From JAPLDP01 sp964628285 (GTDB taxonomy: Bacteria > Bacteroidota > Bacteroidia > Bacteroidales > JAGONC01), in contig CAZVNP010000019.1 of the NCBI GenBank assembly GCA_964628285.1, positions 1 through 53,947 of the forward strand: a DNA stretch of 53,947 nt, read 5' to 3'. The notes under the pieces were generated by a model. That model had not been told where the DNA came from, did not search any database, and saw only the letters and a list, made by a program, of their open reading frames with translations. A program made the position numbers and the translations under genes. Positions 41,939 to 50,829 of the stretch are shown here, piece after piece (position 1 is the first letter of the stretch; each line of letters starts with the position of its first letter).

Positions 41939-42406
41939 TCACAGCGATTTCCTTATTTCAATCATGTGCATCTCAAGGTCTTCAAGGAAATACCGTATGT
42001 TTTTCAGCGACGGCATATCCACTTCAAAGGCCATGTTGATCAGCGGGACGGAGAGCAGCGTCCGGATGATCTCCTGTTTTTCTTTTGTCTCCAGCACCCC
42101 TTCGATTACAAGGAAATAATCGGTTTGTTTAAGCAAAGGAAACAGTTTTCCATCGGGATGGTGGTTGGAGAGGAGGTAATAGGAAATCATCCGTTCGGGG
42201 TCATGATAGTAGTAGAATGAATATCTCAGTGCCTGTTCCGTCTTCAGCGGGTAATATTGAAAATCACCGGTTTTTTTTAGGTTGAGCTTCAGGTGTTTAT
42301 TGATGAGAAAGGAGATGCGGTAATCCTTTAGATGGCATGACAGAGCGAGCATGGTGTAAGCTCCGTAATCTTCATCCGTTTGCAGTCTGATTTTTTTTGC
42401 CATCAC
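41939..42406 (-). CDS. IPExxxVDY-family protein
   Basis: The protein has 155 residues. It is recognised by length, by position directly after rnc, and by segments such as YFLVIEGV and FEVDMPSLKNIRYFLEDLE. The family is restricted to Bacteroidota and has no known function. The start overlaps the rnc stop as ATGA (42403-42406), so the two are co-translated. It is the last gene of the acpP-fabF-rnc operon. Confidence 0.75.
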   Translation of the reverse strand: MMAKKIRLQTDEDYGAYTMLALSCHLKDYRISFLINKHLKLNLKKTGDFQYYPLKTEQALRYSFYYYHDPERMISYYLLSNHHPDGKLFPLLKQTDYFLVIEGVLETKEKQEIIRTLLSVPLINMAFEVDMPSLKNIRYFLEDLEMHMIEIRKSL

Positions 42407-43191
42407 TCTTCTTTTTTTGTTTCTTCGGCCGGGAAGATGGTTTTACAGGCTTCTTCAGCGGCCAGTTGCTCGGCGCCTTTGATGGAGAAATCCTGCCCTT
42501 GTCCGTACGAAACATCATCGATGAACACCTCGACGATGTACTGTTTTTTCATGCCCGTGTTTATTTCTCCGATCACTTTGAAGTCGAGTGTTTTTTTCAT
42601 TTTCTGGCTCCACTCCAGGAGGGTGCTTTTGGGATTGATATCGAGGGTTTCCAGTTCGTCGATATCGATGTGGAGTTTGATGATCCTGTTAATGATGATT
42701 TTTTTGGTAAAATCATATCCTTTATCCATGTACATGGCGCCGACAAAAGCCTCAAAGGCGTCGCCGGCGATGGAGCGGAACGGTGACGGCCCGCTCTGGT
42801 TGGCCTGGACGAGCCTGTCGATGCCGAGCTTGCGTGAGAGGACGTTCAGCTGGACACGACTGACGATCTTTGAGCGCATCTCGGTGAGGAATCCTTCATC
42901 TTTAAAGGGGAAGATCTTAAAGAGGTGGTCGGCGACCACCAGGCTCAGCACGGCATCGCCGAGGTACTCGAGCCTTTCATTGCTGATCTTGATCCCGTTG
43001 AATATCTCCTGGGCGGCCGACCGGTGCCTGAAAGCGAGCTTATATAAAAAGATGTTGCCGGGATGAAAACCGAAGATATTTTTTATGGTGCCTGAAAGCT
43101 CCCTGTCGCTGGAGCGGTGGAGTTTAAAATTCTTAAACTTTCTCAAATCCAAAGGATTAACTGTTGAACTTTTTGAAGATGATCGACACAT
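42403..43191 (-). CDS. rnc: Ribonuclease III
   Basis: The protein has 262 residues. RNase III cuts double-stranded RNA and processes rRNA. The catalytic domain carries NERLEYLGDAVLSLVVADHLF, with the acidic residues of the signature, and AGDAFEAFVGAMYMDKGYDF; a double-stranded RNA-binding domain follows (STLLEWSQKMKKTLDFKV ... GAEQLAAEEACKTIF). The ATG at 43191 makes a 35-bp overlap with fabF. TTG codons at 43152 and 43146 begin just past the fabF stop and would give a product more like the usual family start, so the start is uncertain. Confidence 0.94.
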   Translation of the reverse strand: MCRSSSKSSTVNPLDLRKFKNFKLHRSSDRELSGTIKNIFGFHPGNIFLYKLAFRHRSAAQEIFNGIKISNERLEYLGDAVLSLVVADHLFKIFPFKDEGFLTEMRSKIVSRVQLNVLSRKLGIDRLVQANQSGPSPFRSIAGDAFEAFVGAMYMDKGYDFTKKIIINRIIKLHIDIDELETLDINPKSTLLEWSQKMKKTLDFKVIGEINTGMKKQYIVEVFIDDVSYGQGQDFSIKGAEQLAAEEACKTIFPAEETKKEE

Positions 43192-44410
43192 TATGACCGC
43201 CGAATCCGAACGTGTTGCTCAATGCCGTATTGACAGTTCTTTTTACGGCTTTGTAAAAGGTAAAGTTCAGGCGGTTGTCTATTTCAGGGTCATCGGTGAA
43301 ATGGTTGATCGTCGGTGGAATGGTGTCGTGATAAATGGCGAGGATGGCGGCGATGGCTTCGATAGCGCCGGCGGCACCCAGCAGGTGACCGGTCATGGAT
43401 TTGGTGGAGTTGATATTAATCTTATAAGCATGATCGCCAAAGGTTCTGACGATAGCTCGGGCTTCGGCGATATCACCCTGGGGTGTGGAGGTGCCATGGG
43501 TATTGATATGGTCTATCTCTTCGGGTTTCAGGCCGGCATCCTCGAGGGCATAGTTCATGGAATTGCTGGCGCCTATGCCTTCAGGTTGCGGTGATGTCAT
43601 ATGATAGGCATCGGCTGAGAGGCCCACACCGGCCAGCTCGGCATAAATCGTGGCGCCGCGTTTCAGGGCGTGGTTCATTTCTTCGAGGATGACGGCTCCG
43701 GCGCCTTCGCCCAGGACAAAGCCGTCGCGGTCTTTGTCGAAGGGTCGTGAGGCCGTGGCGGGGTCATCGTTGCGTGTTGAGATGGCGTGCATGGCGTTGA
43801 AACCACCTATCCCCGCCTGATTGACGGCCGCTTCGGAGCCGCCCGCGACAAAGACATCGGCTTTGCCCAGACGGATGTAATTGAAGGCGTCGGCAATGGC
43901 ATTGGCCGAAGAGGCACAGGCCGAGACGGTGGCAAAATTTGGCCCTCTGAAACCGTAACGTATGGAGATATGACCTGCGGTGATATTGGCGATCATTTTA
44001 GGGATGAAGAAAGGATTGAAACGCGGCACGCCGTCACCCCTGGCGAAGGTGATGATCTCATCCAGAAAAGTCTCCAGACCGCCTATACCTGAAGCCCATA
44101 TAACACCTATGCGGTCAGGATTTAATCCGTTGCCGGTAAGACCGGCCATTTTGACCGATTCATCGACGCAGGCCAGACCAAACTGGGCATACAGGTCATA
44201 CTTCCGGACCTCCTTGCGCTCAAAAAAGTTCAGCGGATCAAAACCTTTTACCAGGCAGGCAAAACGTGTTTTAAAGTTGGTTGTATCAAATCGGGTGATT
44301 AATTCGGCTCCACTCACGCCTTCAACCAAATCCTTCCAGTATTCAGGTATTGTGTTGCCTAACGGTGTCAGTGCACCTAATCCGGTGATAACAACGCGTT
44401 TTAATTCCAT
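43157..44410 (-). CDS. fabF: Beta-ketoacyl-ACP synthase II
   Basis: The protein has 417 residues, the usual KAS II size. FabF condenses malonyl-ACP with acyl-ACP. The catalytic triad is clear: Cys in TVSACASSANAI, His in NTHGTSTPQGD, and His in GHLLGAAGAIEAI, with the N-terminal RVVITGLGALTPLG. It lies 12 bp downstream of acpP and overlaps rnc, the canonical acpP-fabF-rnc operon. Confidence 0.97.
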   Translation of the reverse strand: MELKRVVITGLGALTPLGNTIPEYWKDLVEGVSGAELITRFDTTNFKTRFACLVKGFDPLNFFERKEVRKYDLYAQFGLACVDESVKMAGLTGNGLNPDRIGVIWASGIGGLETFLDEIITFARGDGVPRFNPFFIPKMIANITAGHISIRYGFRGPNFATVSACASSANAIADAFNYIRLGKADVFVAGGSEAAVNQAGIGGFNAMHAISTRNDDPATASRPFDKDRDGFVLGEGAGAVILEEMNHALKRGATIYAELAGVGLSADAYHMTSPQPEGIGASNSMNYALEDAGLKPEEIDHINTHGTSTPQGDIAEARAIVRTFGDHAYKININSTKSMTGHLLGAAGAIEAIAAILAIYHDTIPPTINHFTDDPEIDNRLNFTFYKAVKRTVNTALSNTFGFGGHNVSIIFKKFNS

Positions 44411-44422
44411 TAAGAAAAAGTC

Positions 44423-44659
44423 TTATTTAATGTTCTGTTCAATGTAAGCGATGGCTTCACCTACCGTGCCGATTTTCTCAGCCTGGTCGTCGGGGATGGC
44501 AATATTAAATTCTTTTTCGAATTCCATGATTAATTCAACGGTATCAAGGGAGTCGGCTCCTAGGTCATTCGTGAAACTGGCCTCAGGTGTAACTTCATTC
44601 TCATCTACACCCAGCTTGTCGACGATGATTGCTTTTACTCGTGACGCAATGTCTGACAT
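44423..44659 (-). CDS. acpP: Acyl carrier protein
   Basis: The 78-residue acidic protein starts MSDIASRVKAIIVDKLGVDE. Its phosphopantetheine attachment site is the serine in LGADSLDTVELIM (S near residue 37). It carries the growing acyl chain for fatty-acid synthesis and provides octanoyl groups to LipB. The frame is open to 44815, but the correct start is ATG at 44659. It is the first gene of the acpP-fabF-rnc operon; TATTTTTG at 44724-44717 on the minus strand matches the -7 promoter element. Confidence 0.97.
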   Translation of the reverse strand: MSDIASRVKAIIVDKLGVDENEVTPEASFTNDLGADSLDTVELIMEFEKEFNIAIPDDQAEKIGTVGEAIAYIEQNIK

Positions 44660-44716
44660 AGTTTTAACTTTTTTGGTTAAACAGCGTGCAAAGAAAGCAA
44701 TTTTATCGGTGAAAAA

Positions 44717-44724
44717 CAAAAATA
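44717..44724 (-). promoter_or_regulatory. -7 promoter element for acpP-fabF-rnc
   Basis: The minus strand reads TATTTTTG, a perfect TAnnTTTG, 58-65 bp before the acpP ATG. The divergent purN start at 44760 is 36 bp away on the other strand. Confidence 0.4.
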
Positions 44725-44759
44725 ATTTTATTATTTTGCGGATGCCAATCCCGTTCAAC

Positions 44760-45323
44760 ATGAAACACATAGCCATTTTTGCGTCGGGTAGCGGAACCAA
44801 TGCCGAGAATATCATCAGATACTTTCAGAAGCATACTTCTATCCGGGTCGCCATCGTCCTGTCGAATAAAAAGGATGCTTATGTCATTGAGCGTGCCAGG
44901 AGATTAGATATCCCCGTTTACGTCTTCGACAGGGAGGTCTTTTATAAAACCGATGCTATTCTTGATGTTCTGAGGGAAAATAAAACGGATCTGGTGGTAC
45001 TGGCCGGCTTTCTCTGGCTGGTGCCCGAAAACATATTAAAACAATACGCCAACCGGATCATAAACATCCATCCTGCCTTGTTACCCAAATATGGTGGTAA
45101 GGGTTTTTACGGCATGGCCGTCCACGAGGCCGTGATTCGTTCCGGCGACAAGGAGTCGGGGATCTCCATTCATTACGTCAATGAGAAATACGATGCGGGG
45201 CAGGTCATTTTCCAGGTCCGTTGTCCTGTTGAAAGGGGGGACACACCGGAGACGCTGGCACAGAAAGTCCACCGGCTGGAGTACGAGTGGTTTCCCAAGG
45301 TTATTGAACGCTTGCTGCAATGA
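44760..45323 (+). CDS. purN: Phosphoribosylglycinamide formyltransferase (PurN)
   Basis: The protein has 187 residues from ATG 44760, normal for PurN; ATG at 44742 adds six residues. It transfers a formyl group from formyl-THF to GAR in purine synthesis. Motifs: KHIAIFASGSGTNAENII for phosphate binding, the catalytic NIHPALLPKYGGKG (Asn and His), and the final SGISIHYVNEKYDAGQVIFQ with the catalytic Asp. The frame continues upstream through acpP antisense, which is not coding. It is divergent from acpP and convergent with the DMT transporter. Confidence 0.95.
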   Translation: MKHIAIFASGSGTNAENIIRYFQKHTSIRVAIVLSNKKDAYVIERARRLDIPVYVFDREVFYKTDAILDVLRENKTDLVVLAGFLWLVPENILKQYANRIINIHPALLPKYGGKGFYGMAVHEAVIRSGDKESGISIHYVNEKYDAGQVIFQVRCPVERGDTPETLAQKVHRLEYEWFPKVIERLLQ

Positions 45324-45347
45324 TGTCGGCCGGCGGTTACGAGCATC

Positions 45348-46274
45348 TCATAAAAAGAATATCGCAACGCCGGCCACACCTATTACGGCGCCGATAATTT
45401 CCTTGACTGTCACTTTTTGTTTGAAGATGATGACGGCGGGAGCGATGATCAGCACGGGCACGATGGCCATGATGGTGGCGGCGACGCCGGCCACGGCGTG
45501 CTGCACGGCATAGAGCGAGAACGACACGCCGAGGAAGGGCCCGAAGAAGGACCCGATGAGGATGGCTCTCATCCCTTTGCGGTCCACCACGGCCTTGCGG
45601 AGGCGAAACCAGCGGCCTGACAGCAGGATGATCAGGGCAAAACCAACCATGCCGGTGGTCACCCTGATCTGTGAAGAGGCGAAAGCATCGTAGGAGCCCA
45701 TGCCGTATTTGCTGAGCACCAGCCCCACGGCCTGGCCCACGGCACCTCCAAAAGCCAGAAGAATACCCCTGACGGGATGTGTCAGCCTGAACCACTCCCC
45801 GTTCAGCCCCCTGCCGAAGATAGCCAGCGAGATGCCGGCGAGGGTTATCATCATGCCGAAAAAATTCAGCAGGCCCATCCGCTCACCCAGGATGAGCCAA
45901 CTGACAAAAGCGGTGATGGGCGGCACGAGGGTCATGATCAGCATGGCTATACGGGACCCGATGATGGTGTACGACTCGAAGAGTAGCAGGTCACCGAACA
46001 CGAAACCCACCAAACCCGAGACGGCCAGCCAGAACCAGTTATGGGTTGAAGCATCAATGGGATAGAGTATCCCGCGGTGCAGATAGGAGAAGAGGCTGAG
46101 AAAGATCAGGGCCAGAACCATCCTGATCAGGTTCACGGCCAGCGACCCCACCCTGATGCTGGCTCTCTCAAAAGCCAGGGCGGTGAAGGTCCAGCAGAAA
46201 GCCACGAACAGGGCGGCAAATTCACCGATATGGGACGAGAACATGAAACTGTTGATCAGGGCACCATCAATCAT
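45348..46274 (-). CDS. EamA/DMT-family transporter
   Basis: The protein has 308 residues with ten hydrophobic segments in two EamA repeats of five. Family features include FAALFVAFCWTFTALAFERASIR at the start, RMVLALIFL, and LILGERMGLLNFFGMMITLAGI near the end of the first repeat, mirrored by IIFKQKVTVKEIIGAVIGVAGVA in the second. It exports or imports small metabolites; substrate unknown. The start ATG at 46274 overlaps the upstream metallopeptidase stop as ATGA, so the open-frame extension to 46358 is not used. Confidence 0.88.
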   Translation of the reverse strand: MIDGALINSFMFSSHIGEFAALFVAFCWTFTALAFERASIRVGSLAVNLIRMVLALIFLSLFSYLHRGILYPIDASTHNWFWLAVSGLVGFVFGDLLLFESYTIIGSRIAMLIMTLVPPITAFVSWLILGERMGLLNFFGMMITLAGISLAIFGRGLNGEWFRLTHPVRGILLAFGGAVGQAVGLVLSKYGMGSYDAFASSQIRVTTGMVGFALIILLSGRWFRLRKAVVDRKGMRAILIGSFFGPFLGVSFSLYAVQHAVAGVAATIMAIVPVLIIAPAVIIFKQKVTVKEIIGAVIGVAGVAIFFL

Positions 46275-48331
46275 TCCCCGATATGCTTTAAGGCCTCTTC
46301 GGCCGCCTGTATGGTGGGCGCGGCCGAGATCTCCGATCCGACAGCTTTTTCCATCCACAGCTCGGGGATGATGTCACCGGCGGTATAAATGCATTCAATT
46401 TCTTCCGGCAATTTCCTGTCTTTCAAGTACCTTTCAATCTGATAGTCGATCAGATGTCCTACCGGATAGGCCGGCAGATAAAGCGGGTTATCGATCATGT
46501 GGGAGTAAATGGCGAGTATGGGTTCATCCTTCATGCCTAAGACGGGGGCATAATAGGTGTTCCAGATATCTTTGGCAATGCTGATAACGGCCTCTTTAAG
46601 CTCGGCGGGAGTGGCATCGGGATGAGCGTACATCCATTTCCACACGTTCATATCGACCAGCGACACGCCCATGATTTCGTAAGTCGACCAGCAGTTATCC
46701 AGGGCCTCCAGGTACTCTTTATCGGTATCCACGCTGTGAATGCCGAGGAGGTCGAGGTCCTGTTTCTGGAAGAGGAAGGCCAGCGCCTCGGTGAAGGCCG
46801 TGTTGGGGACACCGCTGAGGATATAATAATCCACATCGTGAAGGGTGATGGTCTGTTCGACGGTATGACCGAATTCATGGATGGCGATGTTATAGCTTTT
46901 GTAGTTCATGCCGTTCTTTTCGAAGCGCGTCCTGAGGTGTGATTTCTCCGATGTCATGCCCGCACCCCAGGCGTGCCCGGCGCCACGGGAGGCATCGACC
47001 TGTATATGCGATGTGATCTCATGAGCACGTGACTGGCTGAAACCCATCTTCATCAAAATGTTCGGGAGGTCTCTTTCGAAAGCTTCACGGTTGGGGTATT
47101 TTTTTCTGACGATCTCATCCAGTTGTTCCTCGGTATAGGGACTTTTGGGTTTGAATCCGTTGTACCAGATATCAAAAGGTTTCAGATCCCTGCCCAGACG
47201 CTGGCGGATCAGGCCGGCCATCTGTTTGATGACCGGCGCCGTGAGGAAATCGGTGAACAGTTTTTCGACATCTTTTTCGTGGAGTTCCATGCCCTTGTCA
47301 AAAGCTCTCTCTATAAAGGTAGGATAATAAGGCTCATACGGATCGACGGCTTTCACAGCCCTGAAATTATCGAGCAAATGACTGTAACGTGTGTCGGGTT
47401 CGGGATTGACATCGACTTGCACCGTATCTTCATAAACGATGTTCCGGTAAGGTTCCCAGCGATAATAATTATTGTTGATGACCGCCTGGGGGATGGACTG
47501 GTCAATGATGCGTTTCATCACCTCGTAGATCATTTCCTGTTTTACCAATCCGTTTTCGTTCCGGTAGTTTGATTTGATCTCATCCCTGAGCCCCCAGTGG
47601 GAGATCAGCTTCATACCGGCAGGGAAGCAGGTTTTCATGTTGGAATCGACTAATCGTCCCATGTAAATGTTGTACTCGGAGATGTACGTGTCGGCGCTGG
47701 TGGTGGCCGTAGTGATATCTTGCAGCAGGTTGGCGGGGACACGCGCCGTATATAGATCACCCAGACGGGTGTAACCCCACTGCTCACGCGTCCACTCAGG
47801 ACCGAAGGTCATTTTCTCATCCAGGTTGTAAAAAGGAAAGTTAAGGGCGGTGATGAAAGCGATCTGATTGTCAAAGAAATCCTGGAGCATATGGGATGAG
47901 GGATCATAACCGCCATATAAAAGATCGATAGGGCTGATATTTCCTTCATCAAGGTCCAGGGGTTTGCGGAGGGCAAGGATCATGCGAAGAAAATTACCCG
48001 AGAGGATCTCGGTATTATGCGACAGCTTTACGAACATCGAATCACGGCCCGCGTTGGTGTCGAGAAAATTGTTCAGGCAGAAGTTCATGAAACTGCTGTC
48101 GTCGCCGTTGCTTGCACGCCATAACAGGGCACACTGTTTGACGCCTTTCTCCATTCTGAAGCTGTTCACCTCACCACCGTAATTGATGAGACTGTCGAGG
48201 GTTTTTTGAATGAAATATTGCCCCACACCCGCCGTGGGCTTGGCGGCCTGTTCATTTTTCATTCCGGGCTGATGACACTGGGCGAGCAATAGCGCCAGCG
48301 GGACGGTCAAGAGTAATAATTCCTTTTTCAT
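46271..48331 (-). CDS. Gluzincin zinc metallopeptidase lipoprotein (M2/M3-like)
   Basis: The 686-residue protein has a lipoprotein signal (LLLAQC, Cys near 19). The zinc site is HEFGH (H485, E486, H489), and a second glutamate in NTAFTEALAFLF about 30 residues later is the likely third ligand, the gluzincin pattern seen in M2 and M3 peptidases. The overall helical composition fits the peptidyl-dipeptidase fold. The exact family is not certain: motifs differ from ACE (HEMGH), so M2/M3-like is as far as I go. It is likely surface- or periplasm-anchored. It overlaps the DMT transporter as ATGA. Confidence 0.75.
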   Translation of the reverse strand: MKKELLLLTVPLALLLAQCHQPGMKNEQAAKPTAGVGQYFIQKTLDSLINYGGEVNSFRMEKGVKQCALLWRASNGDDSSFMNFCLNNFLDTNAGRDSMFVKLSHNTEILSGNFLRMILALRKPLDLDEGNISPIDLLYGGYDPSSHMLQDFFDNQIAFITALNFPFYNLDEKMTFGPEWTREQWGYTRLGDLYTARVPANLLQDITTATTSADTYISEYNIYMGRLVDSNMKTCFPAGMKLISHWGLRDEIKSNYRNENGLVKQEMIYEVMKRIIDQSIPQAVINNNYYRWEPYRNIVYEDTVQVDVNPEPDTRYSHLLDNFRAVKAVDPYEPYYPTFIERAFDKGMELHEKDVEKLFTDFLTAPVIKQMAGLIRQRLGRDLKPFDIWYNGFKPKSPYTEEQLDEIVRKKYPNREAFERDLPNILMKMGFSQSRAHEITSHIQVDASRGAGHAWGAGMTSEKSHLRTRFEKNGMNYKSYNIAIHEFGHTVEQTITLHDVDYYILSGVPNTAFTEALAFLFQKQDLDLLGIHSVDTDKEYLEALDNCWSTYEIMGVSLVDMNVWKWMYAHPDATPAELKEAVISIAKDIWNTYYAPVLGMKDEPILAIYSHMIDNPLYLPAYPVGHLIDYQIERYLKDRKLPEEIECIYTAGDIIPELWMEKAVGSEISAAPTIQAAEEALKHIGE

Positions 48332-48458
48332 GATTTTTCCCGTTTATGGATGAATACATAAATAAACAAACATAATCAGGAGATTCCGTTCAGGAACGGA
48401 ATTATTTTTCCTGTATTAAGGAAGACACGACAGAATGATTCAGAAATCCCGGTACCGG

Positions 48459-50585
48459 TCAATAATATTTAACCCGGTTATCCTGGATATCGGCCCTTTG
48501 TTCGAGGGTGTTGTACACTTCACGGCTCACCCTTGATTTCATCGAGTTGGCCATGAAGCTGATTTGCTGCTGATAATTGGGTTGCTGCTGTGGTTCGATG
48601 TACTGGTCGAGGGCCACGACATACACAGCCTGTGTCCCTTTCAATGGTGGTGACACCTCCCCCGGTTTCATGGAAAAGATCCATCCGATGACGTCCAGCT
48701 CGGGACCAAATTTGGGTATGTTATACGATCCAAAGGTCAGGTCGCTGAGCGTATCGACCGTGGTGTTAAATTTCTGTGCCAGTCTGTAAAGGTCATCGCC
48801 GGCGGCGAGGGCTTCTTTCATCTGGCCGATGAGCTTCGTGGCCTTTATTTCGCGCAACACCAGGGGTGTTACTCTTTCGCGCACCTCACTCAGGGGTGCT
48901 ATGCCTTTTTCGTAAAGTTCCCTGACGGCGGCGACGACATAGGCGTTCCCCATATCGAATACCGGTGACACGTCGCCTTTCTGGGTTTTATCGTTGTAAA
49001 TCCACCTGATGATCTGCCGGGGGTCGTCAACGCCGGCGATGTTGTTTGACAGCGGTTCCACCTTGTCGGCCGAGCGTTTATCCAGTCCTTCGTCGAGTAC
49101 GCCTTTCTCGAAGGCGGAGAGCGTGGGGTGCCGGCTCACGAACTCGTTAGCCTTAAGGTATATGGCCTGGTCGGTTTCGTTGGAAGGCTGTATGGCCCTG
49201 TCGATCATGGCCACCCTCACCACCTTTTCCAGGGGTTTCTTGCCCGTGATCTTGATGATGTGATACCCGAAGGGGGTTTCGGCCCTGACAATGTCGCCAA
49301 CCTGACCTTCCAGGCATGCCTGATTGAACTGGTAGATCATTTTACCGTCGGGGAACCAGTCGAGATCGCCACCATTCTGTTTGGCGGAGGGATCATCGGA
49401 ATATTTGAGGACCATGGCGGTGAATTCCGAAGGACGGGCTTTCAGGGCGGTGTAAATGCTGTCGGCCTGTTGTTTGGCCTGTTCCCTGGTCCGTGTGATG
49501 TCCTGGGCGCCGCGGGCTCCCTGATATGCGATCAGGATGTTGGAAGCCCTCATGGAATCAGGACGCATCTGGACGTCGACGAGCCGGGCGATGTAGTAAA
49601 CATCATTGTCAATATAAGGTCCATAGACGGTGCCGACGGGTGAATGGAACATGACCGAATCGATCTGAACCGGCAGGGTGCCCTCCTTATGCCAGGTGCT
49701 GTCGTATTTGTTGTCGGAGACGGCATTGACGAAATTGGGGATATCCTTGGTGGTCCTGAACTGCTGCGTGATCTGGTCTACCTGCTCGGCTATCTTCTGC
49801 CGGTCTTCAGGTGAGGCGGTCAGGGGAAAAATAATATAATCGATATCGGCGGAGGCATCCTGTTCGAAGTCTGCCTTATGCTTGTCATAATAGGCTTCGT
49901 AATCTTCATTGGAGGCGGTGACGGTGGAGTCGGGGATGGTGGCATACTTGACGCCGACAAGACGTAGTTTGGCCTTTCTGTTCTTATCCATGTAATCATC
50001 TTTGGCGAACAGATCAGGGATACCGTAACCCATGGAAATAAGATCGTTGTACTTCGTGTGCAGCCTGTCGGCTTTGATCATGCTTTCGAGCATGAGATAG
50101 CGTTTCTGGACTTCGGGATCGAGGTTATTGAAATTCTGAAGGAAACGTGTCACCGTCGCGGGATTGAATTTACCCGTCTGGGGATCCTTGAAGTTTTGGA
50201 CGATGTATTCATGGGGTTCGTTGCCGCGGATCTGATCGTCGAGCTCATCCGTCGACACGACCAGGCCCAGCTTGTTGTACTGTTCTCCAAGGATGATGGT
50301 GCTCACCATCTCCTGCCATACCGATTGCCTGACGGAGTATTGCTCGGCGGGTGAGATGCTTTGATTGCCGGCATTCTGACGCCGCATCTCCAGGTCTTCC
50401 TCCACTTTTTTATTGAAATCTGTCCCTGCGATGTCCGTTCCGTCGACCACACCGATATTGACCATTCTCCTGCGGCTGTATTTTCTGGGGTTGAGGAAAT
50501 CACCCAGCACAAAAGATGCAAGGGCCACGCCCACAATGATCATGATCAGCGTTGAGTGTTTCCTGATTCGTCCGATAGCTGCCAT
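48459..50585 (-). CDS. PpiD/SurA-like peptidylprolyl isomerase, membrane-anchored
   Basis: The 708-residue protein begins with a short cytosolic segment, one transmembrane anchor (about residues 12-30) and a SurA N-like domain (GVVDGTDIAGTDFNKKVEEDLEMRRQ). At least one parvulin rotamase domain is clear, at about residues 340-450 (ASNILIAYQG ... LKYSDDPSAKQNGGDLDWFPDG ... ETPFGYHIIKI), with a weaker second one near 560-660. It folds outer-membrane proteins in the periplasm and matches the PpiD-like proteins of Bacteroidota. It stands alone; 127 bp separate it from the next gene. Confidence 0.9.
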   Translation of the reverse strand: MAAIGRIRKHSTLIMIIVGVALASFVLGDFLNPRKYSRRRMVNIGVVDGTDIAGTDFNKKVEEDLEMRRQNAGNQSISPAEQYSVRQSVWQEMVSTIILGEQYNKLGLVVSTDELDDQIRGNEPHEYIVQNFKDPQTGKFNPATVTRFLQNFNNLDPEVQKRYLMLESMIKADRLHTKYNDLISMGYGIPDLFAKDDYMDKNRKAKLRLVGVKYATIPDSTVTASNEDYEAYYDKHKADFEQDASADIDYIIFPLTASPEDRQKIAEQVDQITQQFRTTKDIPNFVNAVSDNKYDSTWHKEGTLPVQIDSVMFHSPVGTVYGPYIDNDVYYIARLVDVQMRPDSMRASNILIAYQGARGAQDITRTREQAKQQADSIYTALKARPSEFTAMVLKYSDDPSAKQNGGDLDWFPDGKMIYQFNQACLEGQVGDIVRAETPFGYHIIKITGKKPLEKVVRVAMIDRAIQPSNETDQAIYLKANEFVSRHPTLSAFEKGVLDEGLDKRSADKVEPLSNNIAGVDDPRQIIRWIYNDKTQKGDVSPVFDMGNAYVVAAVRELYEKGIAPLSEVRERVTPLVLREIKATKLIGQMKEALAAGDDLYRLAQKFNTTVDTLSDLTFGSYNIPKFGPELDVIGWIFSMKPGEVSPPLKGTQAVYVVALDQYIEPQQQPNYQQQISFMANSMKSRVSREVYNTLEQRADIQDNRVKYY

Positions 50586-50829
50586 ATCAACTTATTTTTG
50601 CTTAGATAAACGCACAGAAGGCGAAATAATTATAAATACCTGTTTTGACTTTGAAAGGAGTGCAAATGTACAAAGTTTTCAAGTTCTAATTAAAATAAGG
50701 GGAAATTTAATTGGATTGGACGATTGTCGATTGGGCGATACATCGATGTTCGAATTTGATTTTCGATTTATAAAATACGTGATAATGACAATGAGTTAAG
50801 GAAGAACTGTATGTATCATCCGGACGGCA

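Noticed and set aside
42380..43066. A 228-codon frame antisense to rnc
   Set aside because: It covers the rnc gene on the other strand; it has no family features and no promoter-like sequence.
44451..44759. N-terminal extension of PurN
   Set aside because: It runs antisense through acpP; the PurN start MKHIAIFASGSG is at 44760.
50720..50770. Short GATTG/CGAT-like near-repeats as a possible CRISPR or repeat element
   Set aside because: The units are short, irregular and not spaced like a CRISPR; they are more likely chance in AT-rich intergenic DNA.
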